Under the pieces are notes generated by a model, which did not search any database, had not been told where the DNA came from, and saw nothing but the letters and a program-made list of their open reading frames with translations. From Intoshia linei (lineage: Eukaryota > Orthonectida > Rhopaluridae), in contig LWCA01000083.1 in the NCBI GenBank assembly GCA_001642005.1, positions 1 through 57,556 on the forward strand: a DNA stretch of 57,556 nucleotides, in the 5' to 3' direction. Each line of letters begins with the position of its first letter. Position 1 is the first letter of the stretch. A program made the translations under genes and the position numbers. Of the stretch, positions 11,501-24,800 are shown piece after piece.

Positions 11501-14500
11501 CTCACTAAAAGCACGGTTTGTTTTTTTATTTTAAAAATTTGGTGTTTTTCATTAGCAACAAGATTTAATGCAATAAAACAAAAATATCAAAATATATGTT
11601 AATTTAGCCTTAATAGAGTCGGATTCAATCAAATGTTATTAATTCAAAATTAAAATGAAAAGTTAAAATAGAAATATATATAACTTTCCGAATTTAAAGG
11701 AGAAAATAGAATCTACAAACCCCAGTTAAGAATGATTAGCTACAGAACCAACAATATTATAAAATAAAAACATTTTCTGGTGACATTATAAAATTTTTTT
11801 CAGAGAATTATAGCTGGTTTGTATACATTTACTTTGTTAAGAGATTCAAAGGTTTATAGTATTTATTTTATTTGCGTGTATCTAAAATTTTATTGTTTTA
11901 TCAATTCAAAAATATGAATTATACAATCAAAAAAATAGTTAGGATGTGGAGTTGAGAAATTTTTTATTATTAGAATAATGCCGCGAGTGAAAGGGTTAAG
12001 AAACCTGATGTAGAAAATAAAATATGTAGGTCCAAAATATTAGAATATTTTTTATTTTAAGTTAGAAAAACGTGGTCTATAAATATATTAATCATAGTAT
12101 TGATTCTATACTATACAATAGATATAATTTTAAATTTAATATTTTGTCGATCATTACAGTGTTCACTTAACACTGATGATTAATATCATAAACTGTATTT
12201 TATTGGGGTGTCTACTTAAATCTAACCATTTTTACTAAAAATCAAAAAATACCAACATTAACAGGAAAAATTCAGTTTTACCAACCCTAAAAGTAAAATT
12301 CTTAAAGGTTGGTAAAAGTGGGTTTTTCCCATAAGGTAGTGTGATTAGAAAAAAACGTACTATCACTTTTAGTTTATTTGGAATAAATTTTAAGCCAAAA
12401 ATTTTTATTAGTCATCATAGATAAGTAGTTTTCACTTTACATTTATCACCAAATAAACTAAAATTGATAGTACGTTTTTTTTCTGGTCACACTACATAAG
12501 GGTTGGTAAAATTGGGATTTTTCCTTAGGGGTTTATAAAAGTGGATTTTTCCCTTAAAGGTTGGTAAATTTTGATTTTTAGTAAAAATGGTTGGGTTTAA
12601 GAATATTCTTATTTTATTGCAATTTGGAACTATAATAAAGCTCGTATGCTATATGAAAATTACACATTGATTTATTATTATTAATGTAATAATAGTTTAA
12701 TACAGAGGTTCCTAAATGGCGGTCCGTAGAAAATGTGTTTGAAACTTAAATACAATAAATAGTATTAATTTTATTTTATCGTACATATATTTTTTTCAAT
12801 TTTTTCTAATAGTTTCGTTTTAGTGGCCCAGAGAAATTTCATAATAAATTACCAGTCTATGGTGAAAAAGTGTGGGAACCCCTGTTTTTGTATTAAAATT
12901 TAATATAATAACAATAAACTGTCAATATTAATATTATTTTAGCGAATAATGGCACTCGATATTTTTGCAGATCAAATTTTAGATCTAAAAAAATCTAAAC
13001 CTGATAGTTTTTTCAATATTTTTAAAACATTTGAAATATTACTGACTGATGCTTTATCAATTTATAGGTATTATATTTTTTGGTCTGATAGACTTCTTCT
13101 GATTGTGTTTAGCTGCATTATATGAGAATTTTGATCCACATCATAATTTGACTCTTATGAGATTAAAATTTATTATACAGTTATGGACAAAAAAAGTGAA
13201 TGTTTCAAATAACTTAAAGTTTTTGTAGTAAGAAAATAAAGAAATTGTTGATAGAACCGTAAATTCAATAGAATACATAAATATTATTAGCAATAAACTT
13301 TAAAGATAATGCTAAATATCCACTGAAATGATGAACTTATCCGACTATGTCAGGGGTCATCAACCAGTCGCCTACAGAATAACTTTGAAGATAAAAATTA
13401 GGGAAAGAGACTCTACAAATATATTGAAGATCGAAAAAATGTAAATTTAAAAATGGATGTTGATATCTTTAGAAAATACCCAAAGGCTTGCTTTAACTAT
13501 GTTCAAACGTTATAGAGGTATTTTTAGGGCAATGTAGGAAACACAAATAATTAAATCATTAATTAAACTTTTCTAACTACTTTCACTTTTTTTGTCCATT
13601 CCCACAATGTTTTTCCTAATTTAAAAATGAACTGGTAATTCAATGTTGAAAATAAATGTGGCATACAGGTAAACTTTTTGGCGGCTTCATGATATGTCAT
13701 CTATATTATCAATTAAAATTCTTTTTTGTCCACAGCTGTGTAATACACAGTGTGTATAGTAGGAAGAGGTAGTTAAACTGTATCCCGCTGACTAAATTTG
13801 AGTCATTTGGAAATATTTTTGTTATGTCAAAGATAAAGAAAAACTGATTTACGCAATGATGACTGGTACACATTGGGTACATTTTTATTATATTGGTAGT
13901 GAAGTCGTCGCCCTCACATTTTGAACTCAATATCTAAACTTTTGGGATGGTTTTCAGTTAATGATGTTAATTAATTGATTATTCTGAATTAACATTGCTG
14001 ATTAATAATATGAAAACGTGATAAATATACATAAGATTACATTAACGTTTATCCCACCGCTAACGATTGTCGTGGTTGTAGGATTTTAAATATTTTCTCA
14101 AAAAGGCACCCACACATTTCTCACAAACTCCTAGTCTCAAGTTACCAATTGTTCCATTTTGGTAACACAAAAGTGAAGGTTAAAATGGATGACCATAAAC
14201 AAAGATTAAACTCAAATCATATGATTCTTTATTTTTTACACAATTGATGTCCCATTTGAGCATTTTAAAATTGAAATGGTCAATTGTGTCATATCTTATT
14301 AATCAGGTAAAAATTTCGAACAGCTTAGCTAATTCATCTTTCTAATAATTCTTTACAGATTGATTTCTTTTTAGCTGACACAAGCAGTGACGGGTCTAGG
14401 ATTTTCAGACAGGGGGCGAAATGATTATTAGGGGGCTAATCTCATATGTAAAAAAAGAAATAAAAAAAATAAAATGATTAATAAAATATATATTATATTT

Positions 14501-17500
14501 ATTTTTATTATTTTATATTTATAATTTTTTTTTTTTTGTATTTAAATTCGAATTTTTATATTATGTTCATTAATATATTTCTTTATTTACATCAGTGTTC
14601 GGCAAACTTATTTCTAAAGCGGGCCACATTGATCATTTCGCGGGCGGCACAAATTTCGTGAATACACATAAAACAATTTAAATTGATAAAATTCTATTTT
14701 GGCTTGTAAATTTGATTGTTTTTTTTAAATATTAAAGTGTCAAAATTTTATTTAAATAATTAAAACAATTATTGTTTTTAGAATGCATTTTAATTATTAA
14801 TTGTGTTTATTATTAACAAAGTAAGTTTCAAAATTGTATGTATTTATAATTATATTTATGCAAACAATAAAAGAAAATTTGTTTAAATTTGAACAAAAAT
14901 TAGCCTATTATTGATAAATAATACTTATAATTGATTTTGTAAATTGCTAAAATTTTGGAAAAATATTTAATTTAATTTTTGATATAATTAACCAAAAAAA
15001 TTAATTTTTATATCATTTTCGTCAGTTTAATTCAATTAAAAATAATCAATTTTTGTATTCAATAATGGTTGATTTAGGAAAATTTAATCTAATGTATAAA
15101 AACTGAAATATTCTTATTTACAACTTTATTTTTTACAATCTTACAACTTACAATTTTATTGACCAAACGGAATGTTGACACAGTGTCATATTTGGAAAAA
15201 CATTATGCAATAGTGCAATCTAATTGAATAGCAGAGATATTTTATGACATGCCATAAAATTTGTACTCCACATTAGCTTACTATAGTTCGGCAAATTTTT
15301 TGTTTGTGGGCCATAGTTTACCGAACGGTAATCTACATTATAATAATTTATTTAATTTTCAGCAAATTCTCTTAAGATTATTAACAACGTTAAGTCCGAT
15401 AATTTAACTTAAACTGTTGTTAAACACCGATATAAATTAATATATATAAAACGTAATCAATGATAAGCATAATTAAATAAACACAATTTGATGGAACCTA
15501 GAAAAATTTTTATAATTTTACATAATGTTAATGTACAAATGAAAATATTTTATGGCACATTTGTCACACATGGGGCGCGACATCCCCTGCACCCCAACTA
15601 AATCCGCTACTGGGCACAAGGATAGATTTATTCTAACATAATCGTGTTTTATCAATATCATTATAATTCCACGTCGCTACGTAGACTTTTCGATCACAAA
15701 CAGTAATGATATGGACTTTTTTTTCCTGTCAGATTACTTTTTGATATAAGATATTTTGGAGAGTTATTGTTTATTATTAGGTTTTATTTTTATATTTTTC
15801 ATTAATGTTGTTTACTAATGTAATACGTGCAAATCATGTAAAAATAAATTGATTAATACTAAATAAAATTAAGCATAATTGTAAAAACCTTTATTGTTCC
15901 CTTTTGGGAACATTGATTTTTATTGTATTAATACAGTTACACAATTATTGTAATTTCTATTATAATTTACAATTACAGATAAACAGTATTTTAAATTTGA
16001 TGGGAAATAATTTGTGACCGAGGCAAGTTTATAGTTATAATACACAAGCTTTAAATATAAAATGGAACAAAAAATTCAAAAAAATTCATGATTCTCTGAA
16101 AAATGAATCGATGAATATAAAGTATTACTTTTTCTCAGGAATGATAGACAATAATGTATATTGATCTGATCAAATATATAGTAAAATACTATTGACAATT
16201 TATGATAAATCAAAGTAAATTACTAAATATTTTAGAATTTTTTCATTAGAGCAGGGTCCCCCAACATTTAGTTATAATTCCCCTTAAATTAATCTCTTTA
16301 AATTCCTTTTGTAATGTTGTGCCATCTTCGTGGATTCATGTATTTCACCGAGATTTACGTACCTTGATCCACTACAAAATAAAAACTGATTGAAGTCGTA
16401 CAATGTACTTTTTATAATCGTTGCATGTTTCCAATAAGTCAATTACACGTAGTATGGATTTTTTCATGAATCTATTAATCGGGTTATACCTGTATTATAA
16501 CTATTATTATTATGATTGTTTTGTGTTCATTTTTATCAATCCACATTTCTTAACCTTGTTTGACTAGCAACATCAAATAATATTTTTAAGTAAGTCAACT
16601 TTACAGATGTATTTATTTATTCTATATTTTATTTGTATTGTTTAGAGTTAAAAAGTTTTTAAATCATATACTCAATACTTTACATGAATTTACGAATTTC
16701 ATTGTTTTGCCACTGAACGAAAAGTATATTTATTCATATATTAATAATTAATTAATTTTCCTGAATCTTGAAAATTCTTGACTTAATTTACTTAAATATT
16801 CCAATTTTACTTTTCATTTTGTAGATCCTATAGGTTTTTAATTTCCACAAATTAAAAATATTTCTGGGTCGTACATTATTTACATAACTTTGATTGTATT
16901 GTGTATTCAGTATTATTTGTTTCAAGTTTTTTTTGACATTCAAGTATTTTAAATTATTTTTTATTTACAAATATTTTTAGATGGTACAAAACTGCTACGG
17001 ATATTTTCAATCTAATTGAAACGCATACTAAACTGACTAAAATTTTTAAAGACATAAACTCTTGCACAAAATTGTAATTTGTTGGGTCAATTATTTATTT
17101 TATATTTTAGATATTGTGCATTTTTGGAATACTCTGATGTTCTATATAAAAGAGGAATTGAAATGCTGTTGATATTACTCAAATCGGAATATCCAAAGGT
17201 TTTTTTTAAATCTACATTAAATAATTATCTAAATTAATTTTATGTAATGAACTATTATATATTTTGATCGTATGCAGTGCTCCCATATTTTGATTTTACT
17301 GAATATAATTTTTAGACCATCGCCCTACCTCAATTAACTGTTTTATTATTAATATTTTTTTAGTTAATAATTAGTCTGTTATTTTAGTGATTCCCAGTCG
17401 ATTTTGTTTTGATTTTGTTTTGAACTAGTATTATTACTATATTATCTTTAGATACACGTTTTACGTGTTTCAACTGGATGTTGAAAAGAGTATGGATTAT

Positions 17501-17929
17501 ATTGAATTGGCTCCATCTAATTTTTTAGAAAATTTTTTATTTTAATTTCAAAATAACGCAATTTTCTTAATTTTTATTAAAAATTAATATAAATAATAAG
17601 ATACACTTCTTTGTTTATAACCACTGGATCTATAAAGCTAGGCTAGTTGGTAATTAACTTCTGTTTCAATTAAATTAGTGTATGTAAATATCAAGACGAT
17701 TGCAATATTTCCAAGTATTATTGTTTAATTAATTTACTAAAAATAACGGGACAAATAGAGCACTGTAAGCAGACCAATTATCCCCATTAAATTCATATAA
17801 AAGATCCGACTAAATACTGCTATTGAATTTCAAGAAAATTTAACTGTATTTGATGATTTTTTTCAAAAAAAACTGGAACCTAACAAATTCAACGAAATTA
17901 GTACAATTTTGGTGGAAACGCAATGGTAA
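8564..17929 (+). CDS. TBCD: Tubulin-specific chaperone D (tubulin folding cofactor D)
   Basis: A large first exon (8564-11515, 984 codons) is followed by 12943-13067, 16981-17073, 17111-17198 and a last exon near 17835-17929. Family marks include LLIWLSIVCLIPFD, the HEAT-like KVRWSAAKGICRIVCRV block, FGPTGEFVRDAACFTLWSF, VGGL-type SIGGLTKST at the exon 1 end, and YCAFLEYSDV near the C-terminus. TBCD captures beta-tubulin, forms the heterodimer assembly complex with cofactors C and E, and binds ARL2 in the cytosol. The total is about 1,100 residues against about 1,190 in human. The end is uncertain. An exon starting at 17452 would encode IHVLRVSTGC then an in-frame TGA, although RVST aligns with the conserved block just before ENLTVFDDFF at 17836. 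Either a micro-exon, an odd splice site or an assembly error lies here. Identity is secure, 3' structure is not. Confidence 0.9.
12275..12602. repeat. GGTTGGTAAA motif array with inverted symmetry
   Basis: In TBCD intron 1, four or more copies of GGTTGGTAAA(A)-(T/G)GGGTTTTTCCC spaced about 30 bp occur from 12307 to 12570. The flanks at 12219 and 12585 are inverted repeats of each other (AACCATTTTTACTAAAAATC against its complement). Related motifs recur at 35640-35930 and, inverted, at 55500-55660. Confidence 0.7.
12336..12495. mobile_element. 160-bp fold-back MITE with 5-bp target duplication
   Basis: The two ends are inverted repeats about 45 bp long (left GTAGTGTGATTAGAAAAAAA, CGTACTATCACTTTTAGTTT; right is the complement with a few changes). 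The element is bracketed by ATAAG on both sides (12331-12335 and 12496-12500). Removing it restores an uninterrupted CCCATAAGGGTTGG in the surrounding array, which supports insertion. It has no coding capacity. Confidence 0.85.
12703..12884. mobile_element. Short non-autonomous hAT-like element
   Basis: The left end CAGAGGTTCCTAAATGGCGG and the complement of the right end, CAGGGGTTCCCACACTTTTT, are the CAGnGGTTCCC termini typical of hAT-derived MITEs. The flanking octamers (GTTTAATA, TTTTTGTA) match at only about five positions, so the target duplication has decayed. It lies at the 3' end of TBCD intron 1. Confidence 0.6.
14385..15612. mobile_element. hAT-like element (outer member of a nested pair)
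   Basis: The left end CAGTGACGGGTCTAGGATTT and the complement of the right end, CAGTAGCGGATTTAGTTGGG, are inverted. The flanking octamers are GACACAAG (14377-14384) and GGCACAAG (15613-15620), seven of eight identical, as expected for a hAT 8-bp target duplication. The 1,228-bp span holds no transposase and is itself interrupted by another element. It lies in the 3.9-kb TBCD intron 2. An internal block near 15375-15420 recurs inverted at 31870-31940. Confidence 0.85.
14593..15330. mobile_element. hAT-like element nested inside another
   Basis: The left end CAGTGTTCGGCAAACTTA and the complement of the right end, TACCGTTCGGTAAACTATGG, form the termini. Both are followed by GGGCCAC/GGCCCAC. Flanking octamers ATTTACAT (14585-14592) and ATCTACAT (15331-15338) differ at one base. 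The element is 738 bp, A+T-rich, with no ORF. A second TTCGGCAAATTTTTTG piece near 15297 suggests an older or rearranged terminus. GGGCGGCAC/GGGCCGCAC blocks near 29155 and 29320 come from relatives. Confidence 0.8.
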
Positions 17930-18851
17930 TGTTTATTTCATTTTATTTTTTATTTTTGGTATTGTACTTTCACTATTCGAATCAATGCAGAATTGTTGAA
18001 AAATACGATGGTTTAATGCACCCCCTTTTATGAAATTCAGTTTTAACTACAGAATTTATCACTTCTTTAAAATGGAGTGGTAAACATAAATACTGTAATT
18101 CTAAAAATTTTTTAAAATCGAAACCAAAAAAAATTCAAAAAAACTTGGGAAAAAATGGGTTAATATAGATCCGTGAACCGGTAAATACCTTATCAAAAAT
18201 GGAATATTGAAAATATGTGAACTAACACAACTTAATAATGTCATCCTTTTGTAACATTTTTTAGCAATTAGATTTTGAGTCAGAGAAAAGTTTAATTTGA
18301 AATTATGGGTCCGATGTGAATAAATTTTTACAAACCTGAGTTAGTTCAACAGTGCTTACGGTAGTTTTAAAAATTATTCCAATAAAATACTTATTTTAAG
18401 ATTTTAAATAGGGTAATATGTAATGATAAATAAATATATAATTATATATCAATATAAATAAATATGTAAATGGAAATAAGCTAAAATGTAATAATTCATA
18501 TTCCAATTTTTCAAGAACTTCATTAATTAATTTAGGTGTGAAGATGAAGATTATCAACTTAAAATTATCGAACTGAAAAAATTGTTTAATTGTAGTATAC
18601 TATAATAAGAATTATTAATCTCACGATTAATGTATTAAAATTTTCAATTTATTAGGGTTCAATTTTTCCAAATTTGCATTATTCCATTCGTTAAAAGAAT
18701 AAAATGTACTTGGAAATGTCTATTCTTTGTAAATAGATAAATAGCAATGTGTATACGTTACCGTAATATAAAATAAAATGATAAATATGAGGTTGCGAAT
18801 GGTATATAAATATGTTGACAATTCACTAGGATAAATTTAAAAATTTTACAA
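17930..18851. other. TBCD-TMEM67 intergenic region, nothing recognised
   Basis: About 0.9 kb of A+T-rich sequence with many short poly-A and poly-T runs and no open frame of note. AATAAA-type signals occur (for example near 18765). The meckelin promoter presumably lies here. A TATATAAATATG string at about 18802 sits about 50 bp before the ATG, compatible with a TATA element but not demonstrable. Confidence 0.45.
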
Positions 18852-21800
18852 ATGATAAAATTAGTTTTTTTGTTAATTTTGAAATTGGTTATTGTAAAAA
18901 GTGTTTCATATGAATATTTGAAAAGTTCATTGGCAGATTGTAAATCCTCACGGGCTGACGAATTTCAAGAATATTTTGATACAATTACGTTACAATGTAC
19001 TCAATGTCCACAAGATTCAAAGAAAAATGTGGTTTCGTCTGACGGTAATTCGATTTTCGAAATATATCCTTATTTTGTTAATAGGTTATAGTTGTGTTTG
19101 TACTCCAAAATATAGAAGAGTAAACAAAGACGGTAATGTAATATGCGAAAAATGTCCAAATGATTTGGTTGCCGATGAAGACAATGGCATGATTTGTGTA
19201 GAGTGCAGTAAAAGCTCTCCTTACAATAATATCACTCAATCTTGTGAAAAATGTTCAATTGATTCTGTATCAGGTTATTTTTAAAAATTTTTAACTGTAA
19301 CTCAATTTTTATAATAAATGATTTTTCAATTTCATTGAAATTGAAATTCAATCATTAAATTAACTTTTTAACTTAAAGGTTAAACGTAATTTGTGATTTG
19401 TATAGTTTTCAATTAAGGAGTAATAAATGTTACGAAATATATTTATTATTTGTTTTAATTAGCTGTATTAAACGTTGATGGAAGTCCCATTGTTGATAAA
19501 GATGAAGCTATAGTACCAACTGTGCCACTAGAGAACATGGAAAGTACACAAAATGTAACAAACCCTGTAACAACCTCACCAACAAATATTAAAGCAAAAA
19601 ACATTGCAATGTATTCCAAGCATTGTCTTCCTTGTAATAAAATGACCATACCAGATGAAGATAAACAGAGGTACTTTAAACATCAATCTCAGTTTTTATA
19701 TAGGTCAAAATGGCCTATCTATTTTATAGTTGGAATTTATTTTATAAAATGTTTAGATGTACCGTTTGTACCAAAAATACTATTTACTTGAAAAGTTTTT
19801 CAAGTTGTATATGTCCCGTGGAAAGACAAAGCGGTTCATTTTGTTTTGAAAGTAAGGATTATTTACCTGGAAATAGTTTAAATCTGTACAAAACTACATA
19901 TGGAAATTTAAACATTGACTCGGCGTACTTTAAAGATAATATTAGAACAAATTATGGCCTTTGTATGGTAATTTAATTTATATACATAACTAGGTTGACT
20001 GTTATGTACTACGTACAAACAGCACCTAGCTCTGCCGAGGGAACATTTTTATTCTATCAAAAAAATCTAACTTAAAAATCTTACTATTCACTATTATCAA
20101 TCCTTTAAAGAAATGATTATCAAACTTGTTTCAGGTGGAACTGTCATATCACGTTACCTTTTAATTAACTTTGTTTCAATTTGATACGTGTTTTTATAAT
20201 TGTAATGTTGTAACTGTAATGTGACCATATGGTCACACTGGAAGTATATGAGTTAAAGTGAATTATTCCATCTTAATTTTGTTTTGTTAGTATTTGCGTT
20301 AACAATTTTAAAAACAATTGTTATAAATTCCATAAAAAATAAAATTATAAATACTAAAATATAATGTGAATACTTAAAAATACCAATTATGTATCAATAA
20401 TTAAGGAATCAAGACTTTACATAATTATGTATAAACATATTTCAGGTGAATTTCACCAATATTGCAAAGGATTGTAATAAATATAAAAATCATAATAACA
20501 AAGTTGTATTAATATTTAGTAATGCGTTGTTGTAGTTTTAATTTAAATTTTAAACAAAATGTTTTAAAAATGAAAATTTGAGATTCAAAAATTGCGAACA
20601 ATGAAAAAAATTACGAAGGAATGAATGATATAAATTTTCAGCCATAGTTCTTTATTGGAAATGTGTAGACGTTCAATGCATGCGTTCAATTTTTTTGAAA
20701 TTGTAGGATTAATACATATTTATACATTAATTTATTATTATTAATTATTATATTATTAATATAATTATAATTTATTATTATATATATTTATAATCATTGA
20801 TTATTAATCAATAATGTATTTACATTTTCTCGACTTTTTATATGTATTAGGGTGTTGCAAAAAGTAGAAACTTTGCGATTTTTTATTAGCTTAGCTTTTT
20901 AGTTGTGTTTAGTTTTAGTTTAGAGTTTTTCTTAGCTGTAAAATTATTTTTATTTAAAAATTTTCTGGTATGCCGCTTAAGAACCCATGTATTACATAGT
21001 TATCAAATTGTATTTAAAGAAAAGTAGTAATTAAAGCATGTAAATATTTTTTGTATAAAACTAATATTTAATTTGTTATTAGAGACATAATTGTTTTTGC
21101 TCAAATAAGATAAAATTATTATAATATGATCTTATATACATTTGTACATTTATATACATTAGGGGTGTGAATTTTTTCACTTTTTTGCGAAAATACAAAA
21201 GTTCTGCCCCATACATGGAAGATGGGGTTGAATGATACATAATTATCAAAAAATTATATTAAAAGAGATTAAAAAAAACCATGGGGCAAAGCACTTCAAA
21301 ATATGAATAGTGAGCAAAATTTAATTTATTTTGTATAGTAAATTTCATAGTAATAATTATTTCCATAACAATTAATTTTGAATTTATATTTATTCAGTTT
21401 TCTCATTGGAATCGGTTTTTTATCAATTCGGCGTTCATCATTCGCTAGACGATAATTTTGCGCATCTTTATAGCTATTTGTGTAGTATATTGAGTCTATG
21501 TGTAGTAATTGTGATACGAATTCAGATTTAATGTGAAAACACTTTAAGAGTGATAATATATTATATAACTGAGAGATATAAAATAAAGGTGACAATCACA
21601 GTTTATTACAATTTGTATAAAAAATTTTATATTTAAAATAATATTTTTAAGAAAATTGTCATATATTAGTTACTGTGATCGATGTATTGTTCAAAACTTT
21701 AGAGGCGATGTCCCAGGGTTTTTTTAACAGTTGAGAGGTAAGATTGGGTGCAAATTGAATATTTTCCAAATGTTCATATGGTGGAAGGCTGCACTTTTGA

Positions 21801-24800
21801 TATAAAAATTCGTTTACACCCCTAAAATACATATATATATTATTAAATATTTAATTAATATTGCTTATAAATATTAATTTCATGACTATACAGACCCGTC
21901 CATATGTTTTGAACAGATAGTAAAATCGCCGCAATCTGTATAAATTTTAAATTTTATAATTTTTTAAGTGGCTAACGTACTTAATAACAGAAATTCTATT
22001 CCTTAAAAAATTGTTTTGGTTGCGACGATACATTAAATGTAATAAAAAGTAATCACGGGTTCTCAAGACATATGAACGACTAAAATTATTACAATTTAAT
22101 AATATCATCATTCTCATATCTAATAATTATCTAACAGTCTTCAAATTTAATTAATAACTTCCGATCATATTTACATTCCCTGAAATATAAAATAAATTAA
22201 ACAAAAACACTTATTAATAAAATAATTAACGATTTTATAAGGTGCTCACATATGGACGTGTCTGTATATATAGATAATTCTTAATATTCATTTGAAATCC
22301 ATTTAAATTTTTCTAACACTTTAATTTTGTACAAATATGTTAAACTTCAATACTATTGTTGGTAAGAATTATTAATTATAAGTGTTTAGCCTTCAATCAA
22401 TAACCAAACGGCTTGTCAAATACTGTCAAATATGTGCGTACTGATAATGTATAGCCGAACCAATGAATTGACGGCAGTAAATACTGATGCTTGTGGTCTC
22501 TACTTTAGACAATTGAATTTAGATAGATTCAGTAAAATTATTACTGTTCCAACTACAAAAAACAATACTACCCCAACTGACAATACTAAAACAGCTACTT
22601 CACGCTTACAACAAAGAGATAGACCCATAGATTTACCATGGTTATATTATTTGGAAGAAACTGGAAATATAATTTTGTCTCACAATGTTTTGGAAAAGAT
22701 TTACGCGTTACCCGCATCAAATTTAGAGATTGAATTTTCTAAATATAGTCTCGATGGTAAATTTTTAGGAATGTTTAGCTCTGTTGGTGGAGAAATTCAA
22801 TTATGCAAAGAAGGCGTTTTACGATTGGATTCAGCTTGGAAAATTGGAGTTGAATATAAACAAGCAGTAATTAATTTAATTTTAGTTACCAAAAATTTTA
22901 TCTGAGAGGAGGAAACCTTTTTTGATGCATTTATATTATATTATTTATATTAATTTATAAGATAATTGTTTTAGAAGGTGTACCTTTAAAGTTGAAACAA
23001 TTACTAAATATTTTTTGAAAGTGTGACGTGACATTTTGTAATCCGTCATAAACTCGAAACCGTACACTGGTTACTTGTATATATAGTGGATCGGTTTATT
23101 TAAATACTTTAGTGAACTTTTATTCTTTATTATTATTGTATTTTTAAATTAATGTAATATATTAGTGTACTATACGAGCAAAAGATTTATGGAATACGGA
23201 AAAATACCCAACAAATTTATATGATCCGTTTTTAAGTTCAATTGTAGAAGGGGAGACAGTCTTATATCCAATTCCAGTTTTAATCACAAACTATATGGAT
23301 AAAAATAAGAATAAAGTGAATGTAGGTTCGAATGCAAAAGACTGGCCATCAGATAAATGGCAATTCACTAGAAGGTTTTTTCTAGTCGATAATATAGGAG
23401 GAATAGCAGTAAAAGGTAACTTTATCAAAAATCAAATTTTTTGGTGATTATATCGACGTCCATTCTCTAGATCCGGTATGCTCAACCTTTTTTCATCTAT
23501 CACCCCCTATATGAAAAATTTTTCATTTTTGTAGGATTATCGCCCTTCCACAAACATTTATCATGGACTATTTAATAATGTAAATAAAAGCAAAAATGCT
23601 TCACTATAGTACGACTTGTAGTTTTATACGTTTAATGTAATGTATAAGAAAATTATAATATCAGTTTAAAAATATTCCAATATAAACCCTACAAAATTTA
23701 AGTCCAAAAATTATCTTCAAAATCTTTAAAAATTGGATGAAAAAAATTTCCCACAAACCCACAAACATTTGGTCGAAAAATCAATAATATGATTAATTAT
23801 CAAAATATATGATTCTATCGCTCAAATGAATGTTCGCCGATTATATCAAAAGTTAAATCCAACCAATGGACTTAAATATAATCCTGATTCTACCTTTTTT
23901 CGATATTTGGAAATATAAATTTAGTGTAGTGATTTAATTTTAATTTATAATTAATTTCAAATAAATATCGTACACTATAAATTTGGTAAATAATATTATG
24001 TAAATGTAATAATTTGGTTAAGTTATAAACTGTGTCAATATAATTGAGAAATAAAAATATTATAATCCACTAGTTAATTAAGATGGCTTTTGCCTTAAAA
24101 TAATTACTTTGTTACTAAAAATGAGTAATCTGGTTTTTCATTGTTAAAGAATAAATTTATGATAATGCTGTTAATTTTAAACAAAACTATTTCTTAATGT
24201 ATGTTTAATAAACTTCTAGGGCTTTTTTCATTTTTAAAAAAAGGTAATTTGTGTTTTTGACCCTCAAGGACTCAATTTCTGAAAATGAAATTTGCGATAA
24301 AACATGATCCTTGAAAAAGTATTAAAAATGTTGGTTTAAAATAGTTTAAAAATTGTTACTTTTTAATTAAACGGTAACTTATAGTATAACACAAATAGTT
24401 ATTATAATATTTTATAATAAATTTTGTAAATAAATTACTGTGTCGCGAAAAGTTTTTTAATTGTCTCAAAGTATATTAATGATTAGGCTCATCAAAAATA
24501 CAAGATGCGCTGATAGATAAAGAAACCGAAGATACCGAAATAGCTAAAGCCGTGAGATATGCGAAATCAATAGTATTTTACATAACCTTAAAGGAAGCAT
24601 TTACAACCAACACAATAGGAATTGACAGTGGGTCAACAGACGGTCAAATAATGCCACCGTTTATGGTGATAGACTACGATGTGGTTACATTGGACGAAAT
24701 TACTAATAATCCAAATGCCCACATTAGTACAACTTTTGAAGTAAAATACAGAATGTCTACAATAACATTTCAAAGTAACTTTAACTGGTCAATTCAAGGT

